From: an uncultured Blastocatellia bacterium
Lineage (GTDB): Bacteria > Acidobacteriota > Blastocatellia > Pyrinomonadales > Pyrinomonadaceae
Assembly (NCBI GenBank): GCA_946480785.1
Contig: CAMLLD010000016.1
Location: 17,890 to 81,889 of the forward strand
Length of the DNA: 64,000 nt
Direction: 5' to 3'
The position numbers and the translations under genes are program-made. The notes under the pieces were generated by a model. It saw only the letters and a list, made by a program, of their open reading frames with translations. It ran no database searches and was not told the origin of the DNA. Numbering within the stretch: position 1 is the first letter of the stretch; each line of letters begins with the position of its first letter. Shown here one piece after another: positions 1-8,090 of the stretch.

Positions 1-1170
1 GACGTTGGCCGGGAGAGAAACTACTGCCTCTAACACGTTCTCGAATAATAGCTGGCGGCGCAATTCTCGATGAGCAGTCGTTGCCCCGAACAGCACTCCA
101 TCAGGGACGACAACTGCAGCGCGCCCTCCTATTCTCAATAGGTCGAGCATCAACCATACATACAGGAGTTCGCTTTTAGTAGTGAGTGGCTTTTTGGCTG
201 TACCTGGAAAACGTTCGCGATTCTCACTCAAATCGCCCTCGTCAACGCTGCCCGTGAATGGCGGATTTGCTAGGATGTAGTCATAAGTATCGCTCTCGTC
301 GCTACTGAGTCGTTTACTCAGCGTATCAAGTTGATTTACCTCTGGAGACTCTACGCCATGAAGGATGAGATTCATCCAAGCGATCCTCACCATGGTACGA
401 TCATTGTCATAACCACGCAGTTTACTACTAAAGTCAGAATCTGCACCTTTTGGCCAAACGGGCTCAACATTATTTGGTGCGCCGTCCCACTCAAGACGAA
501 GGATGTCTGAAGGCGTATGCTCTGCTTTCCAATGTGTAAGAGTGTTAAGGAGAAACCCTCCTGATCCGCAAGCTGGATCTAGAACCAACCTGCCAAGATG
601 GGGATCTAGTAGCTCGACCATAAACCGAATCACGTGACGTGGAGTTCGAAACTGACCGTTCTTACCTGATTCTTTAACCTCCTCCAATAGGTACTCGAAG
701 ACGTCTCCCATTATGTCGGCATTTACCGACCGAGTGTCCAATTGACGAAACAGCTCGTCGATAATCTCGATCGCTCGTTTCAGTGTTTCAGTCTTGTTTG
801 GATCTAATATGAAGTGTGCGTCTGCCAAACGATTAGATATTTTTCTTAGCGTTTCATCTTCAGAGCCAGAATTAACTTTTTGCTCTAAACCCCGCAACCA
901 AGGAAATACTACTTGTTCAAGCGATTCAAACGACGGATGCTTTCGGATATAGGACCATCGGCACTGAGTAAAATCCGTACTATCATTCGGATCAGCTGTA
1001 TAAATAGACTTCTTGCCAACCTTAATGCGTTCGCGATCAAGACTCTCTAGTTGTCGAATGAAAAGCAAGTAGGTGATCTGTTCAATCGCAACGAGTGGAT
1101 TGGATAAACCTGAAGACCAGAAAAGCGACCAAAGGTCCTGCACTTTGCGTCGGAGTTGAGGTGAGAGCAT
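1..1170 (-). CDS. hsdM: Type I restriction-modification DNA methylase subunit M (partial, runs off left edge)
   Basis: The reading frame is open from an ATG at 1170 to the window edge, giving 390 codons of an incomplete gene. The N-terminus (MLSPQLRRKVQDLW, then WSSGLSNPLVAIEQITYLLF) matches the helical HsdM N-terminal domain. The SAM-binding motif DPACGSGGF lies at about residues 198-206 and the catalytic N6-adenine motif NPPF at 302-305. The frame leaves the window in EAVVSLPANV, a conserved HsdM stretch. HsdM methylates adenine in the target of a type I system together with a specificity subunit HsdS; HsdS and HsdR are presumably beyond the left edge. It is the last visible gene of a minus-strand row that also holds a toxin-antitoxin-like pair, a common defence neighbourhood. 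A type IIG methylase is less likely because of the N-terminal domain. Confidence 0.93.
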   Translation of the reverse strand, partial: MLSPQLRRKVQDLWSLFWSSGLSNPLVAIEQITYLLFIRQLESLDRERIKVGKKSIYTADPNDSTDFTQCRWSYIRKHPSFESLEQVVFPWLRGLEQKVNSGSEDETLRKISNRLADAHFILDPNKTETLKRAIEIIDELFRQLDTRSVNADIMGDVFEYLLEEVKESGKNGQFRTPRHVIRFMVELLDPHLGRLVLDPACGSGGFLLNTLTHWKAEHTPSDILRLEWDGAPNNVEPVWPKGADSDFSSKLRGYDNDRTMVRIAWMNLILHGVESPEVNQLDTLSKRLSSDESDTYDYILANPPFTGSVDEGDLSENRERFPGTAKKPLTTKSELLYVWLMLDLLRIGGRAAVVVPDGVLFGATTAHRELRRQLLFENVLEAVVSLPANV

Positions 1171-1288
1171 AGGTTTTCTTAAGCTTTGATAGACACCTGT
1201 CCTTTAGGGTTTATTTCCAGTCAATTGTCGGATGTTCTTTAAGATACTCGAGACGCCAATAGTGCCTTAACGGCCTAAAGTTTGCCAA

Positions 1289-1495
1289 TCAGCAAAACCA
1301 TTCGAGCACCTCGATCATCTGAACGCTCTCGCTCGCTTCGGCACGGCGAGCCAACTGCAAAGTGTCATAGAAGCTTACTGTTCGATTAACAGAACTTTCC
1401 AACGAGGTATCGAGAAAGACAAAGTCAGCTTGCTCGCAATAGAATGAGGCAGCGTCCCGGAGGTCTCCCAAAGCCGGGTGCAGGGAGTCGTTCAT
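1289..1495 (-). CDS. Small hypothetical protein (68 aa)
   Basis: I do not recognise this 68-residue frame. It starts at an ATG (MNDSLHPALGDLRD), is fairly acidic, has no membrane segment or signal peptide, and ends in EVLEWFC. No convincing ribosome binding site precedes the ATG. It sits between hsdM and the DUF433/DUF5615 pair on the same strand. Amino acid composition looks protein-like rather than random, but a chance frame or the tail of a degraded gene is equally possible. Confidence 0.3.
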   Translation of the reverse strand: MNDSLHPALGDLRDAASFYCEQADFVFLDTSLESSVNRTVSFYDTLQLARRAEASESVQMIEVLEWFC

Positions 1496-1583
1496 TCAAA
1501 CTCAGCTTTCAGTTGGCAAGGCTTTCAGGATTAGGCAGCAGAGTAACTATAGAGATTTGGCAGTTTATGTCTTTCTCGCCGTG

Positions 1584-1927
1584 TTAATGACGCGGATCTT
1601 CTGCTGGCCAATCGTCGCCGTTGTTATGCTTTGACCAATCTGTCTTCAAAAACGCGGTGAGGAATTGCTGCACAAATTCGCCTTGCCGGGTTGCGGAATC
1701 ACTACATGAACCAGTTTCAAGCGCGCGGCGGGCTTCGACATCACACGTCTTGAAAACTCTGCGTCACGCGTAAAGCAAAGATCGTAATCGGACGCCGCCA
1801 GTTGGTAAAGCGCTCCGTTCTCGATCCCTTGCAATTGTAGGGACTTCACCGAGTCCGCTTCATGGCCTTCTGCTATTAGGGCAGCGAGCAACTTGCGAGG
1901 CATGTTTTCGTCGAGGAGAATCCTCAA
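1584..1927 (-). pseudogene. DUF5615 PIN-like toxin-type protein, frameshifted near its C-terminus
   Basis: The first about 80 codons (TTG start at 1927, MRILLDENMPRKLL) encode a DUF5615 PIN-like protein, the usual partner of DUF433 in toxin-antitoxin-like pairs. In this frame translation ends at 1646 after a low-quality tail (CSNSSPRF). In the neighbouring frame the family-like ending continues: GKAEFVQQFLTAF, then KTDWSKHNNGDDWPAEDPRH, stopping at 1584-1586. One missing base around 1680-1683 explains the switch. The start overlaps the stop of the upstream DUF433 gene by four bases (TTGA), so the two are translationally coupled. The conserved N-terminal acidic residue (LLDEN) is present. Whether the shift is real or a consensus error cannot be told from the sequence. 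Confidence 0.75.
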
Positions 1928-2139
1928 GCGGCTGCCGCTTCCTTTTCCTGGGCCAGCTCACGCAGCGCGCCTTGCACGGCGTTCTTGGTCAATGTCGGAT
2001 AAGCATCGACGATCTCGGCTACGCTCATTCCGTTGGCCAGGCATTCAAGTAAGAACGCTACTGAGATGCGTGTTCCTTGGACGCGCGGCTTGCCACCGAG
2101 ATGATCTTTGTCTGAAACAATCCACTTCTCATCGCTCAT
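1924..2139 (-). CDS. DUF433 domain protein (antitoxin-like)
   Basis: This 71-residue protein carries the DUF433 signature GGKPRVQGTRISVAFLLECL and the following helix pair (GMSVAEIVDAYP, then LTKNAVQGALREL), which is a winged or HTH-like fold in this family. Such proteins are usually encoded directly upstream of a DUF5615 PIN-like protein and are regarded as the antitoxin and DNA-binding partner. Here it precedes, and overlaps by four bases, the frameshifted DUF5615 gene. If the toxin is really broken, this is an orphan antitoxin. Length is normal for the family (about 70-80). Confidence 0.88.
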   Translation of the reverse strand: MSDEKWIVSDKDHLGGKPRVQGTRISVAFLLECLANGMSVAEIVDAYPTLTKNAVQGALRELAQEKEAAAA

Positions 2140-2404
2140 GGTTAGCTCTTAATTAAATATCGATCGCGCTCGTCAAGAGCGAAATCTTTGTTTCCAAACT
2201 ATGTGCCAACTCAAATGCAGCTATGTTTACTGGCACCCAGTCATTATAGATTAAGCGTAAAAGCTAACAAAGACGCACAGCGATATGAAAGAATCGGCAA
2301 ATTGTCATGAACTCGTGGTGGCTGCAACTTTGGAAAGAGCATCAACTAGAATTCTGCCGAACGGATGATTGATGAGCACCAGGTTCAGAGATCAGATCCT
2401 TCAG

Positions 2405-2437
2405 AAAAAAAGATGGGGCTAAGATGGTGACGGTACG
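2405..2437. repeat. Half copy of an A-tract plus GATGGG repeat
   Basis: A run of seven A followed by GATGGGGCTAAGATGGTGACGG. A very similar stretch (six A, then GATGGGCTGAGATGGTAACGG) occurs at 7991-8018, where it forms one arm of a long hairpin. Here the complementary arm is not seen within about 60 bases, so this is a partial copy. Confidence 0.5.
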
Positions 2438-2473
2438 TGTTGATATGAAGCCAGCCGAAGCGATACCCTGACG

Positions 2474-2594
2474 ACCGCCAAGCGCGTAAATACTGGCTTG
2501 TATCATTTCGTAAGATTAGGTAGCACCGCGATCACGGGACTTAAAATCCGTTGTCCGAAAGGACGTGCGGGTTCGACTCCCGCCCTCGGCACCA
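2474..2594 (+). repeat. tRNA-Leu(UAA)-derived repeat, copy A (3' half of a tRNA with CCA)
   Basis: From the anticodon loop onward (about 2538-2594) the sequence is an intact tRNA-Leu 3' part. It has loop CTTAAAA with anticodon TAA, a long variable arm (GTCC GAAA GGAC), T-arm GCGGG TTCGACT CCCGC, acceptor strand CCTCGGC, and A plus CCA. The matching 5' acceptor strand (GCCGAGG) and a proper D-arm are absent where they should be, and the anticodon stem is mismatched, so it is not a functional tRNA. The 5' half is replaced by a segment with TAAATACT and TATCAT that is shared with copies at 3563 and 51094. A duplicated tRNA 3' end from the anticodon loop onward is typical of attachment sites of tRNA-targeting integrases; that reading is inference, and no integrase is visible. 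Confidence 0.75.
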
Positions 2595-2880
2595 GACGCA
2601 AAATTTAATTGCTCATTTACTTGACTTGCTAGCAGTAGCACTTTGGCTGTCACAACTAAGCACAAACTTTATCCACTTGCACCTTTACACCCGACAAAGC
2701 GCTGTCAGGAAAGCGACGAACGAGAGATGGTTCGACCGGGAATTTGAAAGACCCGCGGGTTATTTTGCTTTCCTAGCTTGCGAATTGAGAGTAATATCAC
2801 ACCCATACGCTGATCCCAGTTACCTGTAGATCCTCTCAGACCCCCTAGTTAGCGAAAATACCAAACTAGGAGAACCAGCC

Positions 2881-3504
2881 ATGCTTGGGATGCAACGAGT
2901 TATTGCCGTCCTGCACCGTGATATTAGATTCCATGCTCTGAGACTTTCCATAGTTGTGCTAATCCTTGGGGCAGCACATTCGATACAAGCTGATCCTGTT
3001 GTGGTGGGAGGGAACTGGTACGAATTCGAGTATGGGGTGTTTTGTTCAGGGCCTTCCTGTCCGGCAATCGGGTGTCTTAATGGTCCCCTTAGCTGTATTC
3101 CGAGTCCAAGTGGAAACTCGCAGTTTGCTCCAAATCCCCCGTGGACCTTTACCCTTCTCGGACCCGGCTTCATAACTGTGACAGACGCTGCTCTCAGCGG
3201 CGATGTTTTTGATGTGTTTGATTTCGGCGTTCTAATCGGATCTACACCCGATGTCCCAATCGCCGGTACCATCTGCGGTGTTGATCCCGTTCCATGTTCA
3301 ATGGATCCGAATGTCAGCCACGGGGTATTTTCGTTAACGGCCGGGCCACATTCCATCACTATCAGCGAGAGGGGCGGGCTATGCTGTGTAGGGTACTTCC
3401 GAGTCGACGAAACAACTCCTGAGCCAACGACGCTGCTACTGCTGGTAAGCGGTTTAGGCGGAGCAATCAGTCTTGCCGTGCGAAAGAGGAAGACCAAGGG
3501 TTGA
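2881..3504 (+). CDS. PEP-CTERM sorting domain protein, exported
   Basis: The protein has 207 residues. It starts at an ATG with AGGAGA about 10 bases upstream, has an N-terminal hydrophobic export segment (LSIVVLILGAAHS), a beta-rich Cys-containing body, and a C-terminal PEP-CTERM signal: PEPTTLLLL, a small hydrophobic helix, then the basic end RKRKTKG. Such proteins are processed by exosortase/archaeosortase-type transpeptidases and placed at the envelope or in exopolysaccharide. Body residues 38-175 resemble the generic PEP-CTERM carrier fold, and no enzyme motif is seen. The gene is alone and is flanked by the two tRNA-Leu-like repeats at 2474 and 3563, as if it were a cassette. No exosortase lies in the window. 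Confidence 0.88.
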   Translation: MLGMQRVIAVLHRDIRFHALRLSIVVLILGAAHSIQADPVVVGGNWYEFEYGVFCSGPSCPAIGCLNGPLSCIPSPSGNSQFAPNPPWTFTLLGPGFITVTDAALSGDVFDVFDFGVLIGSTPDVPIAGTICGVDPVPCSMDPNVSHGVFSLTAGPHSITISERGGLCCVGYFRVDETTPEPTTLLLLVSGLGGAISLAVRKRKTKG

Positions 3505-3562
3505 ATGCAATTCTCATTGAGGGAGCAAGATTTGTCCGAGCCTCGACTTGAGCTTGCTTGAT

Positions 3563-3681
3563 GCTGAACGTCGATAAATACTGCCTGGTATCATGTAGTA
3601 AGAGGTAGTCACATGGCGCTCACAGGACTTAGAATCCGTTGTCCAAAAGGGACGTGCGGGTTCGACTCCCGCCCTCGGCAC
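3563..3681 (+). repeat. tRNA-Leu(UAG)-derived repeat, copy B
   Basis: This is a second copy of the element at 2474. The leader GAACGTCGATAAATACT and TATCAT at 3566-3594 is followed by a tRNA-Leu 3' half. It has anticodon loop CTTAGAA (anticodon TAG), variable arm GTCC AAAA GGGAC, and an identical T-arm and acceptor strand ending GGCA without CCA. The 5' tRNA half is again missing. The repeat ends one base from the stop codon of the J-domain gene on the other strand (3682). The anticodon differs from copy A (TAG versus TAA), so the copies derive from different tRNA-Leu genes or have drifted. Confidence 0.75.
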
Positions 3682-4464
3682 TTATATATCGATTCTTTGA
3701 CTCAACGAGTACCCGGCATCAATCAGCAAAACCATGATCCAGGGATAAAGCAGCAACTCCAAACGTATCGACGGGTCGAAGAACATCGGCATTGCACTCA
3801 ACAAAGAGTCGCTGAAAGACATCCCTATCAACGTCCCTACCAACCCACAACAGATTGCGGCGGACGCAAGGAAGACAAGGGCTTGGCGTCTACTCCAGCG
3901 CGTTGCGAGCTGATCATCAGCATCCGTTCGCACATCATCCGTATGCAACTTGATCGCGGTCCAAATCTTCGAGACGGTGTGCCATACGCCTATGCTAACC
4001 ATCGCTAAGATCACGACACGTCCGGGCCAGCCTGAACTCTGCCAGAAGTGAGGACGCACCAACGGAACAAAGAAGGCGGCAAAGAGTAACGCCACAATCG
4101 GAAAGACCGATTGTCGCAGCGCGCGTGCCTCTTCCCGTTCAGTTATCAGAAACTTTTCGAGGTTGTTCCTGATTCGCGCATCCGATTGCGCGCGTCGCAA
4201 GTACGTTTCGACAGTGGGATTCACAACTGGACCACGTGCGCCTTTTGAATCATAAGCATTTCGCTGTGCGTCATACGCCGCGCGGCGCTGCGGGTCGATC
4301 AATACATCTCGGGCGCGCGAAAGTTGGACGAACGCCTCGGCAGCCTCGGGCTTGCCGCCATTCAGATCCGGATGTTGCAAGCGCGCGAGCCGCTTGTACG
4401 CAGCCTTGATCTCCTTGACTGAGGCAGTGCTCTTCACCCCGAGAAGTTTGTAATAGTCCAACAT
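3682..4464 (-). CDS. J-domain (DnaJ-like) membrane protein
   Basis: Residues 1-65 form a complete J domain (MLDYYKLLGVKSTASVKEIK) with the HPD motif at 31-33 that stimulates Hsp70 ATPase activity. There is no G/F region or zinc finger, so it is not DnaJ itself. A charged linker is followed by four predicted hydrophobic segments at about 118-136, 143-160, 193-215 and 233-250, placing the J domain at a membrane. It starts at ATG 4464 with a strong GAGGAGG ribosome binding site. It is downstream of an unknown single-pass membrane protein (stop 4495, 30-base gap), probably one operon. The stop codon abuts tRNA-like repeat copy B. Confidence 0.88.
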   Translation of the reverse strand: MLDYYKLLGVKSTASVKEIKAAYKRLARLQHPDLNGGKPEAAEAFVQLSRARDVLIDPQRRAAYDAQRNAYDSKGARGPVVNPTVETYLRRAQSDARIRNNLEKFLITEREEARALRQSVFPIVALLFAAFFVPLVRPHFWQSSGWPGRVVILAMVSIGVWHTVSKIWTAIKLHTDDVRTDADDQLATRWSRRQALVFLASAAICCGLVGTLIGMSFSDSLLSAMPMFFDPSIRLELLLYPWIMVLLIDAGYSLSQRIDI

Positions 4465-4494
4465 ATCCTCCTCGCCTAACCACGCAAGCCAGCG

Positions 4495-4941
4495 TCAGCC
4501 ATTGACGATCTTCCGATACGCTACGAACAGATTGACCAGTCGATCCGCGGCAGCAGCATCACTGCGCGCAAGCAAAGTAATAAGCTCGTCGCGACTCCCC
4601 AACACCTGTTGCAACTGTTCTCGCTGCGCTGGTGTATAGCTCGAAGAGTCGCCCTTCGCGATTTCTGCTTGCGCCGTCGTGAAGAACTGGCTCACTGACT
4701 GCCGCGCCGGCTCGTATTCACCGCGACGCGCGTCGATAACTGCCGAAGCAAGATTATTTTGTATCCGCGCGAGGTTTAAGTGTTGCTCAGTCTCGGCGAG
4801 ACGATTGCTGGCGGCGCGAGCTTTGAGCCACATCGGCACGAAGCCCAGCAGAAACACGACGAGCAACACGCCGGCATAAATCAAAATGCGTTGCATTAAA
4901 GGACTCGACCTGACCGGTTTGGGTTCCAGAGCCTCACTCAT
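4495..4941 (-). CDS. Hypothetical single-pass membrane protein
   Basis: This 148-residue protein has one clear transmembrane helix (about residues 19-37, ILIYAGVLLVVFLLGFVP). The rest is helical and soluble, with coiled-coil-like heptads (RAASNRLAETEQHLNLARIQ) and a C-terminal helical hairpin. The ATG at 4941 has AGAGGAT upstream. No family is recognised. Its position directly before the J-domain membrane protein suggests a joint role at the inner membrane, perhaps in folding or secretion quality control; this is only inferred from context. Confidence 0.8.
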   Translation of the reverse strand: MSEALEPKPVRSSPLMQRILIYAGVLLVVFLLGFVPMWLKARAASNRLAETEQHLNLARIQNNLASAVIDARRGEYEPARQSVSQFFTTAQAEIAKGDSSSYTPAQREQLQQVLGSRDELITLLARSDAAAADRLVNLFVAYRKIVNG

Positions 4942-5026
4942 AACTTATCCTCTTCGCTCGTACGAGCACATTAGCCCATGTTACAACTAGGGCACAAAGA
5001 TTGGCGCAAACGACCTGATCTGCTGT

Positions 5027-5035
5027 TGGTATAAT
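5027..5035 (+). promoter_or_regulatory. Extended -10 promoter candidate
   Basis: TGG directly followed by TATAAT (5030-5035) matches an extended -10 element. No good -35 hexamer stands at 17 bases. It lies about 40 bases upstream of the amidase ATG at 5076 in a divergent intergenic region, where a promoter is expected. Confidence 0.45.
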
Positions 5036-5075
5036 ACTCCAGCACACCCTTGGCAACATTTTAACGGACAAACCT

Positions 5076-6881
5076 ATGAACACTCGTCGTGACTTTCTTA
5101 TTCGCGCTCCACTAACCATACTCGTTATCGCCGCGGGAATTAAAAGCGGCAACTCACAAACTCCTTCGCAAACACCAGCAACACCAGGCGCGCCGCCGAC
5201 ATTCGGTACGGGTCCAGGCTCCGGGCCGCCGGTAACGCCGGAAACATTTGCCGAGGCTGAGAAGTTGATGCAAGTCACGATGACGCCGGCAGAACGACAA
5301 CAGGCGGCTGAGTCGTGGCGAACATCACTCGCACCGTATCTCGAGCGCAGGACTGGTCCACGCAAAGTCTCGATAAAGGATACGGACACTCCGGCAACGA
5401 TCTGGAATCCGCTGCTACCCGGAGTCCCGGTCCCGCAACTTCGCGATCGCTTTGTTCGGTCAAGGGCGGATGTCATTCCCCTGCCCGCTTCTGATGATGC
5501 CATCGCCTTCGCGCCGGTGACGCAGTTATCAAGCTGGATCGAGTCGCGGAAGCTCACCTCTGAACGGCTCACCAATATCTATCTCGCTCGCATTGAACGA
5601 CTCGATCCCAAGATTCGCTCGATCATCACGCTGACCCGCGATCACGCTCTCGAGCGCGCAAAAGCGGCAGATGCTGAAATCGCCGCAGGCAAATATCGTG
5701 GTCCGTTACATGGCATTCCCTACGGCGTAAAGGATCTGCTCGACACGAAAGGCATTCTGACAACTTACGGCGCTGAGCCATTCCGCAATCGCGTTCCGGC
5801 GATGGATTCAGCAGTCGTGCGCCGTCTTAACGATGCCGGTGCGGTGTTGCTGGCGAAGTTGTCTCTCGGCGCACTCGCACTCAACGACATCTGGTTTGGC
5901 GGTCAGACGATGAACCCGTGGCTCCTGGAAGAGGGAGCATCAGGATCGAGTGCCGGCCCCGCGGCTGCTACGGCTGCTGCGCTGGTCGCATTCGCGATTG
6001 GAAGTGAAACGGGCGGCAGCATTGTAAGTCCGGCGATGCGCTGTGGTGTAACTGGTCTGCGACCTACTTTTGGACGCGTGGCCCGCACTGGCGCAATGAC
6101 ACTTTGCTGGTCGCTGGACAAACTTGGACCAATGACGCGCTCGGTAGAAGATGCGATGCTGGTCTTGCAAGCGATCACCGGACCAGACGCGGGCGATCCT
6201 TCAAGCATTCCCAGCAAACTCGATTTCGACGCCTCGGCGCCAGTGGCCGGTTTGAAGGTTGGTTACATTCCGCAGTGGATGAATGAAGCTCCAGCGACTG
6301 ACGTCGATCGCGCGGCAATGGAGACAATGAAGAAGCTGAAGATGGAACTGAAGCCGGTAACTCTTCCTGACTGGCCCTACAGCTCACTCATGCCGATCTT
6401 GTTTGCCGAAGGCGCCGCATCGTTCGAGGAGCTGGCGCTTAATAATCAACTCGGCACACTCAAAGTTCAGGTCAAGGACGCATGGCCCAACCTGTTTCGC
6501 GAAGCACGCTTTCTTTCGGCCGTAGATTTTGTGCAAGCCGATAGACTGCGTCGCAAAGTCGCGATGGAGATGGCGCGGGTCTTCCGCGAAGTCGATTTGA
6601 TGATCGTGCCTTCACTTCGCGACGAGCAGCTCACGATCACCAACTTCACCGGCCATCCATCACTCACGCTGCGTGCAGGTTTCGTTGAAGTCTCCGAAGC
6701 ACGAAGTGATTGGGCGCCCGATCCGGCGAATCCGTTACCGAAGTTCAATCCGCCGCGGCGTGTGCCGCATGGCATTACGATTCTCGGCCGCTTGTTCGAC
6801 GATGGTTTGTTGGGCCAGGTTGGTGTAACACTCGAACGCGCGTTTGGTGTTGTAACTGAAAGACCGAAGGAGTTCTCGTGA
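5076..6881 (+). CDS. Exported amidase (amidase signature family)
   Basis: The N-terminus contains a twin-arginine-like export signal (RRDFLIRAPLTILVIAAG) followed by a low-complexity Pro/Thr/Gly linker to about residue 60. The amidase signature domain spans about 145-595. The Ser-cisSer-Lys triad is visible: Lys219 in GIPYGVKDLLDTKG, the cis-Ser in the GASGSSAGP loop (289-292), and nucleophile Ser315 in GSETGGSI. Family members hydrolyse carboxamides; the substrate is unknown. At 601 residues it is longer than GatA-type enzymes because of the N-terminal extension, and its export signal argues against a role as the GatA subunit. The following alpha/beta hydrolase starts within its stop codon (TGATG), so the two exported hydrolases form an operon. 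Confidence 0.93.
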   Translation: MNTRRDFLIRAPLTILVIAAGIKSGNSQTPSQTPATPGAPPTFGTGPGSGPPVTPETFAEAEKLMQVTMTPAERQQAAESWRTSLAPYLERRTGPRKVSIKDTDTPATIWNPLLPGVPVPQLRDRFVRSRADVIPLPASDDAIAFAPVTQLSSWIESRKLTSERLTNIYLARIERLDPKIRSIITLTRDHALERAKAADAEIAAGKYRGPLHGIPYGVKDLLDTKGILTTYGAEPFRNRVPAMDSAVVRRLNDAGAVLLAKLSLGALALNDIWFGGQTMNPWLLEEGASGSSAGPAAATAAALVAFAIGSETGGSIVSPAMRCGVTGLRPTFGRVARTGAMTLCWSLDKLGPMTRSVEDAMLVLQAITGPDAGDPSSIPSKLDFDASAPVAGLKVGYIPQWMNEAPATDVDRAAMETMKKLKMELKPVTLPDWPYSSLMPILFAEGAASFEELALNNQLGTLKVQVKDAWPNLFREARFLSAVDFVQADRLRRKVAMEMARVFREVDLMIVPSLRDEQLTITNFTGHPSLTLRAGFVEVSEARSDWAPDPANPLPKFNPPRRVPHGITILGRLFDDGLLGQVGVTLERAFGVVTERPKEFS

Positions 6882-7987
6882 TGGTAAGCACTCGCTTCCT
6901 GCTGATTCTGACAATCGTCGTCGCCGCTTGCTCGTTCGCGTTCTCGCAAACGACTCCGGAACGACAACGAAACTATCCGGCGCCGGTCGAGGGCGACTAT
7001 ACAATCAACGACTTCAAGTTTCGCTCAGGTGAGACTCTTCCCGAACTGAAACTTCATTACCTCACCATCGGTTCACCCGCGAAAGACAACAGCGGCGTCG
7101 TACGCAACGCGGTGCTGATCATGCATGGCACCGGAGGTACGGGTGCGCAGTTTCTCTCGCCACAATTCGCCAACGTCCTCTTTGGGCCGGGTCAGCTGCT
7201 CGACGCCACAAAGTATTTCATCATTCTTCCCGACGCCATTGGACATGGTCGCTCCAGCAAACCCAGCGACGGGCTCCACCTGAAGTTTCCTCATTACACG
7301 TACGACGACATGGTGCTCGCGCAGTATCGACTCATCACCGAGAAACTGGGCGTCAATCACCTGCGTCTCGTCATGGGCACTTCAATGGGTGGAATGCACA
7401 CGTGGGTTTGGGGTGAAACCTATCCCGACTTCATGGACGCCCTGATGCCGCTGGCGAGCTTGCCGGTTGAGATCGCTGGTCGCAATCGCATCATGAGGAA
7501 GATGATCATGGACGCGATTCGCAACGATCCATCGTGGAATGACGGTGAGTACAAAACTCAGCCAGTACAGGGCTTGACCGCCGCCGAGAATATTCTGCTA
7601 CTGATGGGCAGCGCGCCGTTGCAGTGGCACAAACAGGCTCCGACTCGTGATGCGGCAGATAAGTTCTACGAGGACCGTGTGAAGAGTGGTGTAAGTCGAA
7701 CCGATGCCAACGACATGCTCTACTACTTCGACTCGTCTCGTGAGTACAACCCGTCGCCAATGCTCGAAAAGATCAAAGCGCCATTGATCGCAGTCAACTC
7801 CGCTGACGATATGATTAATCCGCCTGAGTTGGGAATAATGGAGCGCGAGATCAAGCGCGTGAAGAACGGTCGCTACGTGCTGTTACCGATCACCGATCAA
7901 ACTCGCGGTCACGGCACCCACACCATCGCTTCCATCTGGCAGGATTACCTCAAAGAACTCCTGGAAAATTCTGAAACCCACCATTGA
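6881..7987 (+). CDS. Exported alpha/beta hydrolase of the MetX (homoserine acetyltransferase-like) family
   Basis: I choose the ATG at 6881, which overlaps the amidase stop; a GTG one codon earlier is possible. A signal peptide (FLLILTIVVAACSFAFS) precedes the mature part. The fold shows the oxyanion segment HGTGGTG, the nucleophile elbow GTSMGG with Ser168, and the catalytic His in GHGTH (343-347). Layout resembles homoserine O-acetyltransferase-like hydrolases (LLDATKYFIILPDAIGHGRS). Cytosolic MetX enzymes lack a signal peptide, so this exported form is probably a hydrolase of unknown substrate rather than a methionine biosynthesis enzyme. It is co-transcribed with the amidase. Confidence 0.9.
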   Translation: MVSTRFLLILTIVVAACSFAFSQTTPERQRNYPAPVEGDYTINDFKFRSGETLPELKLHYLTIGSPAKDNSGVVRNAVLIMHGTGGTGAQFLSPQFANVLFGPGQLLDATKYFIILPDAIGHGRSSKPSDGLHLKFPHYTYDDMVLAQYRLITEKLGVNHLRLVMGTSMGGMHTWVWGETYPDFMDALMPLASLPVEIAGRNRIMRKMIMDAIRNDPSWNDGEYKTQPVQGLTAAENILLLMGSAPLQWHKQAPTRDAADKFYEDRVKSGVSRTDANDMLYYFDSSREYNPSPMLEKIKAPLIAVNSADDMINPPELGIMEREIKRVKNGRYVLLPITDQTRGHGTHTIASIWQDYLKELLENSETHH

Positions 7988-7990
7988 GTC

Positions 7991-8047
7991 AAAAAAGATG
8001 GGCTGAGATGGTAACGGGACATGCCCGCTTTAACCACTCAGCCCATC
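7991..8047 (-). terminator. Rho-independent terminator (long hairpin with U-tract on minus strand)
   Basis: An 11-bp perfect stem (GATGGGCTGAG at 7997-8007 with CTCAGCCCATC at 8037-8047) encloses a second short stem (CGGG/CCCG). Read on the minus strand it is followed by six U (7996-7991). It sits between two convergent genes, 44 bases after the stop of the large fibronectin-like gene. The half repeat at 2405 is related. Confidence 0.75.
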
Positions 8048-8090
8048 GCCCCGGCAAACCAAACCATCCTCGGACTGACGACGACTAGCG

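Larger units (their letters stand above)
2157..2880. other. Non-coding stretch holding repeats
   Basis: No convincing gene is visible between the DUF433 start and the PEP-CTERM gene. The stretch holds half of a hairpin-type repeat at 2405-2437, which resembles the sequence at 7991-8018, and tRNA-Leu-like repeat copy A at 2474-2594. Short frames here cross the repeat and do not look like protein. Confidence 0.6.

Noticed and set aside
2530..2594. A functional tRNA-Leu gene
   Set aside because: The 3' half is perfect, but the 5' acceptor strand GCCGAGG and D-arm are missing and the anticodon stem is mismatched.
2820..3497. A 225-codon frame antisense to the PEP-CTERM gene
   Set aside because: It lacks a ribosome binding site and protein-like composition; the plus-strand frame has a signal peptide and a PEP-CTERM end.
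3613..4008. Plus-strand frame across the tRNA-like repeat and J-domain gene
   Set aside because: Its start translates the repeat (CGFDSRPRH also appears at copy A), and the rest is antisense to a clear J-domain protein.
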